Positions 7,589 through 15,836 of a stretch of DNA of 35,813 nt are shown piece by piece. This DNA comes from an uncultured Bacteroidales bacterium (GTDB lineage: Bacteria; Bacteroidota; Bacteroidia; Bacteroidales; WCHB1-69), in contig CAMJPH010000017.1 of the NCBI GenBank assembly GCA_946407715.1, positions 1 to 35,813 of the forward strand. Direction: 5' to 3'. How positions within the stretch are numbered: position 1 is the first letter of the stretch; the number at the start of each line of letters is the position of its first letter. The position numbers and the translations under genes are program-made. Below the pieces are notes generated by a model, which was given only the letters and a program-made list of their open reading frames with translations, was not told the DNA's origin and did no database searches.

Positions 7589-10072
7589 ATGAAACCCGTT
7601 CTCAAAAAAACTTTAACCCATTGCGGAATAATCCTGTTCTTTTTCATATTGGCCGCCATCTACATGGCCCCATCTTTCGACGGTAAAATCATCCAGCAAG
7701 GTGATACCTTGAAATGGCAGGCTATGGCAAACGAGCAGGCCACATTCCATGAAAAGACAGGCGAACATGCCATTTGGAACAGTTCCATGTTCAGCGGAAT
7801 GCCCGGATACCAAATCACCACAGGAGTGAAAGGGCACGAGCTTTACACTGGAATCAAGAAATTCCTGAATCTTAATTTTTTAGGCTTTTCGAATGATATA
7901 GGCGTCATTTTCCTCTATCTGGTAGGCTTTTACGTTTGCCTGTTGGCAATGGGGATAAACCCATGGCTCAGTCTGCTGGGCGCTTTTGCGTTCGGTCTTG
8001 GCAGCTATAACATCATCATTATTGAAGCCGGTCACCTGACAAAGGCATACGCCTTGGCGATGATGGCTCCGATATTAGGCGGTATGCTGCTGACGTTTAA
8101 GCGGAATTACTTGTGGGGAGGCATCCTGTTTTCCGTGTCTTTAGGTGTGCAAATTGCCTACAACCACATCCAAATCACTTATTACACGATGATTGTCGGG
8201 GTGATTTTGGGATTAGTTTATGCCATTTACGCACTGAAAGACAAGTGGTTCAAGTCGTTTTTGGCCGGTGTTGGAGTGCTGCTCGTCGGTGCAGTGTTTG
8301 CCGTGGCCTGCAATGCCAGCAACCTGTTCATGAACCAAGAGTATGCCAAATACACTATGCGTGGCGGTTCGGAAATCACGGTTAAGCCTGAGGACTTGTA
8401 CAAGGACAGCGAACCCAAGTCAATAGCCGCTCCCGATGGTCTGGACATTGACTACGCCTACAACTGGAGCTACGGCAAGGGGGAAACCTACACGCTTCTC
8501 GTGCCTGGTGCGTATGGCGGCGGCTCCGGCGAGACGGTCGGCACAGACTCCGAATTTTACAAGAATTTCCGGCAGAAACAAGCTCCCCTTTACTGGGGCG
8601 ACCAACCTTTCACTTCCGGTCCTGTCTATTTCGGCGCCATCATCATCTTCCTGTTTGTGTTAGGTCTATTTGTGGTGAAAGGTCCCGAACGCTGGTGGCT
8701 GCTTATCGCCACCATCCTTGCCATCTTTATGTCATGGGGCAAGAACTTCATGGGCTTCAACGAGTTTCTGTTCAACAATCTGCCGTACTACAACAAATTC
8801 CGTACGCCATCCATGAGTCTGGTCATCGCCAATGTGACCATGGTCCTTATGGCTATATTGGCCTTAAAAACAATTTTTGACAAAGAAAATCCCGTTGACA
8901 AAAAGAAACTTAACCTTGGGCTGTATATTTCTACCGGCATCACGGCAGGCATAATCCTGCTGATGATGGCCTTTTCCGGCAACATATCTTTTTCGGGCGC
9001 AAGCGATGTGCAAATGGCCGCGCAATACGGCAACCAATGGGATATGATTAAGGATGTGCTGGTGAAAGACCGTAAAGCCCTCTTCATGGCCGATTCCTGG
9101 CGTTCGCTGATCCTGATTCTGTTGTCCGCTGTGATGGTGTGGCTTTATATCAACCAAAAGATAAAACAATCGGGCATTATCATCGGTGTATTGGCCTGTT
9201 TGGTGCTGTTCGACATGTGGGGTGTTGACCGCCGCTACCTCAACGATTCCAACTTCGTTTCAGAAAAAAGGATAAAGCTGAAACCCTCACAGACCGACCA
9301 GACCTTGGATCAGTATGCCGCGCAATTCAAGGACGAGGATTACCGCGTGTTCGATTTGTCCGTGAATACCTTCAACGATTCCTATCCATCCGCATTCCAT
9401 CATCAGATTGGAGGTTACCATGCGGCCAAACTGCGCCGTTACCAAGACATTATCGACTTTTACCTCTCCCGGCATATCAACACCAACGTGCTCAATATGC
9501 TGAACGCTCGCTACGTGGTGGTGCCCGGACAAGGCGGACAGGCACAAGTGCAGCGCAATCCCGAGGCGTTAGGCAATGCGTGGTTCGTGAATGCGTATCA
9601 GATGGTAGAAGACCCCAATGCGGAAATTCTGGCTCTCAACGAGTTGAATCCGGCAGACACAGCCGTAATCGACAAATGCTTTGCCAAGATGGTGGAAGGT
9701 AAGAATCTGGAGCGTGACAGCAACTCCGTCATCACAATGGAACATCAGAAACCATATAATCCTGACTATGTGGTGTATAAAACCAAAACCACCAAAGATC
9801 AACTGGCGGTTTTCTCCGAGGTTTATTACGCCCCCGACTGGCGTGCATATATCGATGGCAAGCCCGCCGACTATTTCCGCGCCAACTACATACTGCGTGC
9901 CATGATTGTTCCCGCCGGCGAACATACTATCGAGTTTAAATGTGAGGCCCCCAAACTATACAAACTGATCAAGGTGAACATGATATCTGGTATCCTGTTT
10001 GTCCTGTTAGTGGCAGGAAGCCTTGTTTTATATTACCGCAAACCGAAAAAAGAAACCGTTAATCAGCAATAG
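7589..10072 (+). CDS. YfhO-family polytopic membrane protein
   Basis: An 827-residue integral membrane protein. A hydrophobic helix spans residues 9-28. Many further membrane segments follow (for example LGAFAFGLGSYNIIIIEAGH, LVYAIYALKDKW, GAIIIFLFVLGLFVV and FMSWGKNFMGFNEFLFNNLP). A large soluble C-terminal domain (about 590-790) and a final helix (ISGILFVLLVAGSLVLYY) end the protein. The YYNKFRTPSMSLVIANV segment and overall architecture fit YfhO (PF09586), a GT-C-like family. Bacillus YfhO glycosylates teichoic acids, a polymer absent here, so the Bacteroidota role is unknown. The next gene, 20 bases downstream, is a glycosyltransferase, which supports a shared envelope-glycan function by inference. 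Confidence 0.85.
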   Translation: MKPVLKKTLTHCGIILFFFILAAIYMAPSFDGKIIQQGDTLKWQAMANEQATFHEKTGEHAIWNSSMFSGMPGYQITTGVKGHELYTGIKKFLNLNFLGFSNDIGVIFLYLVGFYVCLLAMGINPWLSLLGAFAFGLGSYNIIIIEAGHLTKAYALAMMAPILGGMLLTFKRNYLWGGILFSVSLGVQIAYNHIQITYYTMIVGVILGLVYAIYALKDKWFKSFLAGVGVLLVGAVFAVACNASNLFMNQEYAKYTMRGGSEITVKPEDLYKDSEPKSIAAPDGLDIDYAYNWSYGKGETYTLLVPGAYGGGSGETVGTDSEFYKNFRQKQAPLYWGDQPFTSGPVYFGAIIIFLFVLGLFVVKGPERWWLLIATILAIFMSWGKNFMGFNEFLFNNLPYYNKFRTPSMSLVIANVTMVLMAILALKTIFDKENPVDKKKLNLGLYISTGITAGIILLMMAFSGNISFSGASDVQMAAQYGNQWDMIKDVLVKDRKALFMADSWRSLILILLSAVMVWLYINQKIKQSGIIIGVLACLVLFDMWGVDRRYLNDSNFVSEKRIKLKPSQTDQTLDQYAAQFKDEDYRVFDLSVNTFNDSYPSAFHHQIGGYHAAKLRRYQDIIDFYLSRHINTNVLNMLNARYVVVPGQGGQAQVQRNPEALGNAWFVNAYQMVEDPNAEILALNELNPADTAVIDKCFAKMVEGKNLERDSNSVITMEHQKPYNPDYVVYKTKTTKDQLAVFSEVYYAPDWRAYIDGKPADYFRANYILRAMIVPAGEHTIEFKCEAPKLYKLIKVNMISGILFVLLVAGSLVLYYRKPKKETVNQQ

Positions 10073-10092
10073 TTTTCATTGTCAGCACTCTT

Positions 10093-11178
10093 ATGACCAT
10101 CCTTTTCATCCGATACAAGAAGTCCAAGAACATCTTGGAAGGCGGCGAACAGGGCAGCCAGAAAAACTATAATGTGCTGTCACAATTAGTAGGGGAAAGT
10201 AACATCACCACCTATTATGTCCATGATGAAAACCAAAAAAAATCGGTTTTGGATTACGTCAAAGGAGGGTTGTTCTTTCCGTTCAATTACTATTTCGGAC
10301 TGACTCCCAAACGGGTGAAAGAAATTGTCGGGCTGGCACAGTCATTTGATGTCGTTTTCATCGACCGCAGTGTTTTCGGTATTATAGCAAAAAAATTGAA
10401 GCAGGCAAACTATCGGGGAAAGGTGATTTCATTCTTCCACAATGTTGAAGTACCCTACTTTGAGGCAAAATTGGGAAACAAACCCGGCAAAAGCATCCTG
10501 TTAAGATGCATTGACCACAATGACCGCTATGCTTGCCAATTTTCCGACAAGACAATTGCACTAAACTCGCGTGACGACAGCGAATTGTTCGCCCGTTACG
10601 GGAAAAAAGCGGATGTGCTTATTCCGGTGGCTTTCAAGGACAAATATCTGAAAAACAGCTATTCCCAGGAAATGACTGCGCCACATCCGTTATGCCTGTT
10701 TCTGGGTGCCTACTTTCCGCCCAACAACGAAGGCATTGTCTGGTTTGTGAAAAACGTTCTGCCGCACGTCAACATCCGGATGAAGGTGGTGGGCAAAGGC
10801 ATGGCGCGTTTGAAAGCGGAAGAACCTGCATTGAAGGACATTGAAGTGGTCAGCGATGCACCGGATCTGCTGCCCCATTTCGAAGAGGCGGACATCATGA
10901 TTCTGCCTATCTTCAAAGGCAGCGGCATGAAGGTGAAAACCTGCGAGAGCCTGATGTACGGCAAGAACATCATCGCCACCGACGAAGCGTTTGTCGGTTA
11001 CGATGTAGATTACGACAAAGTGGGCGGCAAATGCAATACCGCCGCCGAGTTCATCGCTCGCATCAAAGAATTTGAAAAGAATCCCCGTCCCCGTTTCAAT
11101 GCGTATTCACGGCAAATGTTTTTGGAAAAATACTCGGAAGAGGCGGTTGTGGGAAAGTTCAGGGAAGTTCTGTCTTAA
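10093..11178 (+). CDS. glycosyltransferase (GT-B fold, group 1-like)
   Basis: A 361-residue cytoplasmic glycosyltransferase. The second half shows the nucleotide-sugar-binding pattern of GT4-like enzymes: CLFLGAYFPPNNEGIVWF begins the C-terminal Rossmann domain, followed by MKVVGKGM, IEVVSDAPDLLPHFEEADIMI and the acceptor/donor motif FKGSGMKVKTCESLMYG with Glu in the usual E-x7-E position range. There is no signal peptide or membrane helix. It probably adds a sugar to an envelope or exopolysaccharide precursor. The specificity cannot be read from sequence. It directly follows the YfhO-type gene and ends the apparent operon. Confidence 0.88.
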   Translation: MTILFIRYKKSKNILEGGEQGSQKNYNVLSQLVGESNITTYYVHDENQKKSVLDYVKGGLFFPFNYYFGLTPKRVKEIVGLAQSFDVVFIDRSVFGIIAKKLKQANYRGKVISFFHNVEVPYFEAKLGNKPGKSILLRCIDHNDRYACQFSDKTIALNSRDDSELFARYGKKADVLIPVAFKDKYLKNSYSQEMTAPHPLCLFLGAYFPPNNEGIVWFVKNVLPHVNIRMKVVGKGMARLKAEEPALKDIEVVSDAPDLLPHFEEADIMILPIFKGSGMKVKTCESLMYGKNIIATDEAFVGYDVDYDKVGGKCNTAAEFIARIKEFEKNPRPRFNAYSRQMFLEKYSEEAVVGKFREVLS

Positions 11179-11224
11179 ACCTTACCATCAATACGTTACT
11201 TTTTTATAAAACTTGCTACCCCAA

Positions 11225-11245
11225 AAGTCTCAAGTCTCAAGTCTT
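11225..11245 (+). repeat. AAGTCTC heptamer triplet
   Basis: Three tandem heptamers (AAGTCTC, AAGTCTC, AAGTCTT) lie in the spacer after the glycosyltransferase gene. No function is visible. Confidence 0.7.
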
Positions 11246-11288
11246 ACGTCATAAAGTTTTACAACAAATATTATTCTGAAAAAGAAAT

Positions 11289-12422
11289 ATGCAAAGATTC
11301 AATGGTTGTGTCATCCTTTTGTTAGTGATGAGCATGTGCTTGTCGCTTTCAGCCCAGAAGAAAACCGGCAAATACCGGCAGAAATATGAGGATGCTGAGG
11401 TGTTGGTGAACAACGGCCTGTATGATGTCGCCAGAACCTACTATGTGGAAGCCTACGAGGATGCCCGAGCCACACGCCAGCACAAAAAAATCCAAAACCA
11501 GATAAAAGAGAAAATCGTTCTCATGGACTGTTATGCCATGTACTTTCACCTGCTGGACCAAGCGAAGCAATTGGAACAGATGCAGGATATGGAAAGTGCG
11601 GACAAATATTGCACCGATGCACTATTATACGCTGAGCATGAACATCTTAACATTCCAAGAATAGATACACTGAAGACTCGTTCGCAAGTGCTGTCGAAGA
11701 CCGCTGCCCTTTGTCAAAAACTCGCCCAAACCGAAACTTTGAACCAAAAAGGCGACTTTGCTTCCGCCCGCGAGTTGTTCTGGCAAGTGAAAGGTGAAAC
11801 GGAAAATTTGTCGGACAGCTGGAAAAAACACGGATTTCCTAAAAGTTTCATCCAAAAAATGGATTCCATCTCCCATTTCTTGGAAAATGATCGGAACACC
11901 GCACTTTGCTACCGACAGGTTTTCCCTGAAGAGTTCAAAGCGATAGATGATGCCCTTTTCCGTCTTCTAAACCAAAAAGCAACCCAAAAAGGTCTCTCCA
12001 TTGAATCAGATATCACTTTTGTGATTTCGTTGGACACAAATGGCATTTTGAAACATTCCATTGTGGGCAACAAGATAGACCAGGATTTCCGCGATGCGCT
12101 TTCCAAAGAGTTGCAAAATGTGCAAATGCGGCAACCCTACCGCTATGGATTCTCCATGCCCGCGAAAGAGGAATTAAAGTACCACATTACATCCTCCCCA
12201 ACCTTTGTTTGGGTGAAAAAAACGAAAAAAGAAGCTAAAACCAAAGATTCAAAGCTTAACAAGCAGGATTTCAAGGAAATTCGCGACAAACTGAACAAGG
12301 CGCCTGCCGGAAATTATTGTTTCCAGATTCATCGCAACGAAATTGACGGACAGACCCATACCTCCATGCGCATTGTCCGTGCCAAAGGCGGCAAGGCGAA
12401 CAAATGGTTGAAAACGCTGTAG
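11289..12422 (+). CDS. exported TPR-like protein of unknown function
   Basis: A 377-residue protein with a signal peptide ending in LSLSAQ (about residue 22). The N-terminal half is helical with TPR-like spacing (DAEVLVNNGLYDVARTYYVEAYEDA; NQKGDFASARELFWQVK). Residues ~240-300 (SDITFVISLDTNGILKHSIVG) resemble the strand-rich C-terminal domain found at the end of TonB-like proteins in Bacteroidota, but this is a weak match made by eye. The C-terminal third is lysine-rich. The TAG stop (12420-12422) lies inside a degenerate copy of the GTAGAGACG palindrome. No neighbour suggests a function. Probably periplasmic. Confidence 0.7.
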   Translation: MQRFNGCVILLLVMSMCLSLSAQKKTGKYRQKYEDAEVLVNNGLYDVARTYYVEAYEDARATRQHKKIQNQIKEKIVLMDCYAMYFHLLDQAKQLEQMQDMESADKYCTDALLYAEHEHLNIPRIDTLKTRSQVLSKTAALCQKLAQTETLNQKGDFASARELFWQVKGETENLSDSWKKHGFPKSFIQKMDSISHFLENDRNTALCYRQVFPEEFKAIDDALFRLLNQKATQKGLSIESDITFVISLDTNGILKHSIVGNKIDQDFRDALSKELQNVQMRQPYRYGFSMPAKEELKYHITSSPTFVWVKKTKKEAKTKDSKLNKQDFKEIRDKLNKAPAGNYCFQIHRNEIDGQTHTSMRIVRAKGGKANKWLKTL

Positions 12423-12446
12423 AGATGCAATACATTCGTCTTTACA
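12418..12446 (+). repeat. degenerate GTAGAGACG palindrome, supplies a stop codon
   Basis: TGTAGAGATG, a nine-base spacer and CGTCTTTACA. The arms pair at eight of ten positions and match the family TGTAGAGACG/CGTCTCTACA found at 13468, 14743 and 20206. Its bases 3-5 are the TAG that ends the 11289 gene. Confidence 0.55.
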
Positions 12447-12557
12447 ACCACCGCACATCGCATTTTCTTTCCTTGTTAATCTTTCCCTATAATAATTTTG
12501 TAACATTTTCGTTTTTTTGCGTCATATAAAAGAATCGTTTTTTTAATTTGTAGCCTT

Positions 12558-13436
12558 ATGAAAAAATTAATATTATTCGTTTTTTGTGCTGTATTGTGCA
12601 TCGCACTCACTTCCTGCGAAAAGGAGAACGACGGGAAGTACAATCCGAAAAAGAAAATTCAGAAGGTTTATTTGGACAATGGTGGAGAGAAAGTACTGGA
12701 TCAGATGTGGAGCTGGAATGGTAAGTTGCTCTCCAAAATTGATTATTACAGCGGTGAAGAAATTTGGTACACAGACGAATATTTTTACGACAACAAAAAC
12801 CGTATCACAATACTTTATGAGGATGGCGATTATCTTGCCTTTGTTTATGAAAATGGCCATATTAAAACCATTAACTATTATTGGATTGATGAGCTGGAGG
12901 AGTCGTTTGCGCTATATTATGACAAAAACAAACTGTCTAAAATTGAATGGACGGGAATCGAAGTTGGTAAAAAAGACCATGAAAGAAATCTTAATCCATT
13001 GGAGGGATTAATTCCTCAAGGTTATGAAGTTTTTGAAAAAGCAGTTCGCAAAATGCATTCCCGACATAAAAAAAGCGAAAAACTCATCATGGAACTGACG
13101 TGGGACGGCAAGAATGTCAGCCATATTACCGCCTACGTCGAAGGGGATCCGGAAGACATTACGGAGGCTTCGTTCACATACGACGATAAAATCAATCCGT
13201 TGAAAGGCTGGCATACGTTATGGATGGACTATGTTATTGGTGTTTGGGAAGATGAACAATTCACCTATTCAAGTTTAGGCAACGTGCTGACCGCCGATTA
13301 TATTTATAAATATGAAGGTGAAGAATACGATCACGTAGTTACAAATTATACTTACGAGTATGATGGGAAATATCCTGTGAAAGTGACTGCTACAATTGAT
13401 GGTGAACCGTATTTCACCCGCTATTACGAATATTAA
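12558..13436 (+). CDS. lipoprotein of unknown function with repeated beta-strand units
   Basis: A 292-residue lipoprotein. MKKLILFVFCAVLCIALTSCEKEND has a lipobox LTSC with Cys at residue 20, followed by an acidic EKEND tail typical of Bacteroidota surface or periplasmic lipoproteins. The mature part consists of short repeated strand units rich in Tyr, Asp and Gly (YFYDNKNRITILYEDGDYLAFVYENGHIKTINYY; ASFTYDDKINPLKGWHT; NYTYEYDGKYPVKVTATIDG). These recall YD/RHS-like or DUF4595-type repeats, though I cannot assign the family firmly. A weak box TTAATTTG lies just upstream. It has lower GC content than the flanking genes. Confidence 0.75.
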   Translation: MKKLILFVFCAVLCIALTSCEKENDGKYNPKKKIQKVYLDNGGEKVLDQMWSWNGKLLSKIDYYSGEEIWYTDEYFYDNKNRITILYEDGDYLAFVYENGHIKTINYYWIDELEESFALYYDKNKLSKIEWTGIEVGKKDHERNLNPLEGLIPQGYEVFEKAVRKMHSRHKKSEKLIMELTWDGKNVSHITAYVEGDPEDITEASFTYDDKINPLKGWHTLWMDYVIGVWEDEQFTYSSLGNVLTADYIYKYEGEEYDHVVTNYTYEYDGKYPVKVTATIDGEPYFTRYYEY

Positions 13437-13467
13437 TCGTTCAAATAGCAGATTAATTTCTCTGATA

Positions 13468-13494
13468 GTAGAGACGCGCCGCATGCGTCTCTAC
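13468..13494 (+). repeat. GTAGAGACG palindrome, intergenic copy
   Basis: Perfect ten-base arms GTAGAGACGC and GCGTCTCTAC separated by GCCGCAT. It lies between the lipoprotein stop and the promoter of the ABC gene. A short T-rich stretch follows, so it might also act as a weak terminator, but there is no clean U-tract. Confidence 0.85.
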
Positions 13495-13514
13495 ATTTGT
13501 CTTGAAAAAAAGCG

Positions 13515-13522
13515 TATTTTTG
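13515..13522 (+). promoter_or_regulatory. -7 promoter box of the GldA-like gene
   Basis: TATTTTTG followed by CGCTC, 24 bases before the ATG. A TTTG lies at 13496-13499, closer (15 bases) than the usual 19-21. Confidence 0.65.
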
Positions 13523-13546
13523 CGCTCTATTTGAAGAACGAAGAAC

Positions 13547-14296
13547 ATGTCGATAATTGTCAACAACGTTACGAAAGTTTTCGGGGAACAGTATGCTCTC
13601 AACAAGGTCAGCTTTGAAGCCAAAAAAGGCGAAATAGTCGGTTTCTTAGGTCCGAACGGTGCAGGAAAGACCACTATGATGAAGATCATCACCGGATTGA
13701 TTCCACCCACGGATGGCGATGTCACTGTCTGCGGTCTTGATATTTGGAAGGATTCCCTGAAACTCCGGCAGATTGTCGGCTACCTTTCGGAGGCAAATCC
13801 GCTCTATTATGACATGTATGTGCGTGAGTTTCTGGAATTTGTGGCTGGTGTCTTCCATCTGAAGGACAAGAAGAAGAGTGTTGATGAGGTCATTGAACGC
13901 ACTGGCCTCACCCCCGAACAACACAAGAAAATCGGAGCCTTGTCACGCGGTTACAAACAGCGTGTCGGCATCGCACAGGCCCTTATACACAACCCCGAAG
14001 TGTTGATTCTTGACGAGCCGACCACCGGTCTTGATCCGAACCAATTAATTGAAATTCGGGAACTTATACGTTCTTACGGCAAAAACCGCACGGTGCTGCT
14101 CTCCACCCACATCATGCAGGAGGTACAGGCGATGTGCGACCACGTCGTCATTATCAACAAAGGCGAACTCGTCGCCGACACCTTAACTAAAGACCTCCAT
14201 CTTTTAGCCGAAAAGGTCGGACTGAAAACCGCAGAGGATCTTGACGCGCTGGGCATGGAGCAACTGTTCCACCGGTTGACGATGAATGAACAATAA
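13547..14296 (+). CDS. ABC transporter ATP-binding protein, GldA-like
   Basis: A 249-residue ABC ATPase that drives transport from the cytoplasmic side of the inner membrane. Walker A is GPNGAGKTT (about residues 36-44). The signature is LSRGYKQRVGIAQAL, the KGY/RGY variant seen in GldA-type ATPases instead of LSGGQ. Walker B is VLILDEPTTGLDP, with the H-loop in LSTHIMQEV. The N-terminus MSIIVNNVTKVFGEQYALNKVSF is very GldA-like. GldA is about 300 residues, so this protein lacks much of the C-terminal region. No gldF/gldG permease is adjacent, so its partner must be elsewhere. Calling it a gliding protein would be overreach. Confidence 0.88.
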   Translation: MSIIVNNVTKVFGEQYALNKVSFEAKKGEIVGFLGPNGAGKTTMMKIITGLIPPTDGDVTVCGLDIWKDSLKLRQIVGYLSEANPLYYDMYVREFLEFVAGVFHLKDKKKSVDEVIERTGLTPEQHKKIGALSRGYKQRVGIAQALIHNPEVLILDEPTTGLDPNQLIEIRELIRSYGKNRTVLLSTHIMQEVQAMCDHVVIINKGELVADTLTKDLHLLAEKVGLKTAEDLDALGMEQLFHRLTMNEQ

Positions 14297-14308
14297 CTCT
14301 TTCCAAAA

Positions 14309-14395
14309 GTGCTGCAAGCACGACGCATGTTAGCCTATGGTGAACGCAGTGAGCCCTGGGATAAAAAGGTGGAGCGAAGCGAAGTCCTGGGGAAC
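14309..14395 (+). repeat. REP-like intergenic palindromic repeat, copy B
   Basis: Hairpin GTGCT-gca-AGCAC (14309-14321), then the exact 19-base core TGAACGCAGTGAGCCCTGG (14341-14359) shared with copy A, then GATAAAAA and an additional GGAGCGAAGCGAAGTCCTGGG segment. It fills the spacer between the ABC gene and the molybdopterin-like gene. Confidence 0.75.
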
Positions 14396-14423
14396 AGATG
14401 ACTAAAATAGATGATAATATACG

Positions 14424-15731
14424 ATGAATCAACGAATCACAAAACCATATATCAAAAAAAACGGACGATTGGAGGAAACCTCGTTCGAGGAGGCATTCCT
14501 ATATATTTGCCAAAAATTGCAGAAGCAGGAGGCCAACAGCACTCTGGTGATGAGCTCCGGCAGTTACTCCAATGAAACGCTCTATCTGCTGCAACGGTTA
14601 GCACGCACAGCATTGAAAACCAACGCATTGGATTCATTTGATTACTATCGGCGAGGCACCGATTTCTTCGCCGATAAGAACGACATTCTGCCGTTCGCCG
14701 AGATGTTCCAGTCGGACAAATTCTATTGCATTTTTGATTCCATTGTAGAGACGTTTCCTGAAACGTCTCTACAAACCCCTGAAACGCTAAAAGCTGTTTT
14801 CGAGGTTCTGAAGCACTGTCCAGATACCCCTCGTTATTGGTTTAATAAACCTGATACCCTGAATATTACTGATTATTACGCCTTTTTCCGCAGTGTCAAC
14901 TATTACCTAATTCAGCATCATCTGGAAAAGGGAATTTATGTGGATGTATTGGGGAAGAATTATAGTGCCTATAAGCAGTCGCTGATGGCGGATGATTATG
15001 AGGATTTTTTGCATAAGAATAACCTCAAAGATGCTGATATACAATTGTTTGTTGAGAATTTGATCACGATTCAAGCTCCCGCGTTCATCGTTTGGGAGCA
15101 GTGGCTGACGGAGCCGGCTTACCACGAATTGGAAAATATGTGCATGTTGCTGGATGTGCAGTCGAAGCCGGCATCAGGTTTCTTGACGATTAAAAGCGAA
15201 CTGAACAGTCAGGGGCTGTTTGATATGGGGTTTTTCCCAAATATCGCCCCTGGTGGACATGAAATGACGACGCAACGGCAAGAAAAAATGGTTTCGTTGT
15301 GGCAAACCAATGTCTGTACAGAACCCGTGAATGTGGCCGCCACTCTCGACAACTGTAGTTTCCGAAATGTGCTGCTATGGAATGCACTCAATGTGAATAT
15401 TCCACAAGATATTGTAAAACAGGTCGATGAAGCGGATTTTGCTATGTTACATACCGCTTTTCTACCCGAAAATGCCGATAGGTACGATGTGATTCTGCCT
15501 GCGAATCTTCCCGAAGAGGTTTCCGGCACTTATACGGACACAGCAAAAGTTCCGCATCAGTATATTACCGAAATAAAAGATATTTTGGAATACAACAATC
15601 TTCAACAATTAACGCAACTTGCCACCATGTTTGGCATCACTTTCCCGCAAAATCCAGATGAGATCTTTCTGGAATACATCTCATTCCTGGAGGCAGGTTG
15701 TCACAGCAGCGAACGCCATTTTTTCAAATAA
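14424..15731 (+). CDS. stand-alone molybdopterin-oxidoreductase-like (FdhF/NuoG-type) protein
   Basis: A 435-residue protein that aligns by eye with the Mo-bisPGD domain of formate dehydrogenase alpha and NuoG: RITKPYIKKNGRLEETSFEEA at the start; LVMSSGSYSNETLYLLQRLARTALKTN; SELNSQGLFDMGFFPNIAPGG in the middle; FLPENADRYDVILPANLPEEVSGTYTDT near the end. The N-terminal 4Fe-4S Cys cluster and the catalytic Cys/Sec segment of active enzymes are not seen. It begins exactly where that cofactor domain would end, and no remnant lies upstream. It is therefore probably non-catalytic or a structural relative. It contains a palindromic repeat translated in frame (SIVETFPETSLQ). Partner genes are not adjacent. 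Confidence 0.7.
   Translation: MNQRITKPYIKKNGRLEETSFEEAFLYICQKLQKQEANSTLVMSSGSYSNETLYLLQRLARTALKTNALDSFDYYRRGTDFFADKNDILPFAEMFQSDKFYCIFDSIVETFPETSLQTPETLKAVFEVLKHCPDTPRYWFNKPDTLNITDYYAFFRSVNYYLIQHHLEKGIYVDVLGKNYSAYKQSLMADDYEDFLHKNNLKDADIQLFVENLITIQAPAFIVWEQWLTEPAYHELENMCMLLDVQSKPASGFLTIKSELNSQGLFDMGFFPNIAPGGHEMTTQRQEKMVSLWQTNVCTEPVNVAATLDNCSFRNVLLWNALNVNIPQDIVKQVDEADFAMLHTAFLPENADRYDVILPANLPEEVSGTYTDTAKVPHQYITEIKDILEYNNLQQLTQLATMFGITFPQNPDEIFLEYISFLEAGCHSSERHFFK
14743..14774 (+). repeat. GTAGAGACG palindrome inserted in frame in a gene
   Basis: Perfect 15-base arms (the left arm contains TGTAGAGACGTTTC, the right GAAACGTCTCTACA) with a CT loop. It shares TTCCATTGTAGAGAC with the intergenic copy at 20206, so homology extends left of the palindrome. 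Here it is read as SIVETFPETSLQ inside the molybdopterin-like protein without breaking the frame. Confidence 0.9.
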
Positions 15732-15836
15732 TGGTAATTTTGGCAAATTTTTTGCAATAAGATTCGGGCGGTTCGAATAAAATGTTCGGTACCGCAATTT
15801 ATTTGTGTTTGTAAGTAATTGAAAATTAAGCATATT

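Noticed and set aside
13547..14296. Naming the ABC ATPase gldA with a gliding role
   Set aside because: It is shorter than GldA and lacks adjacent gldF and gldG, so only a GldA-like call is made.
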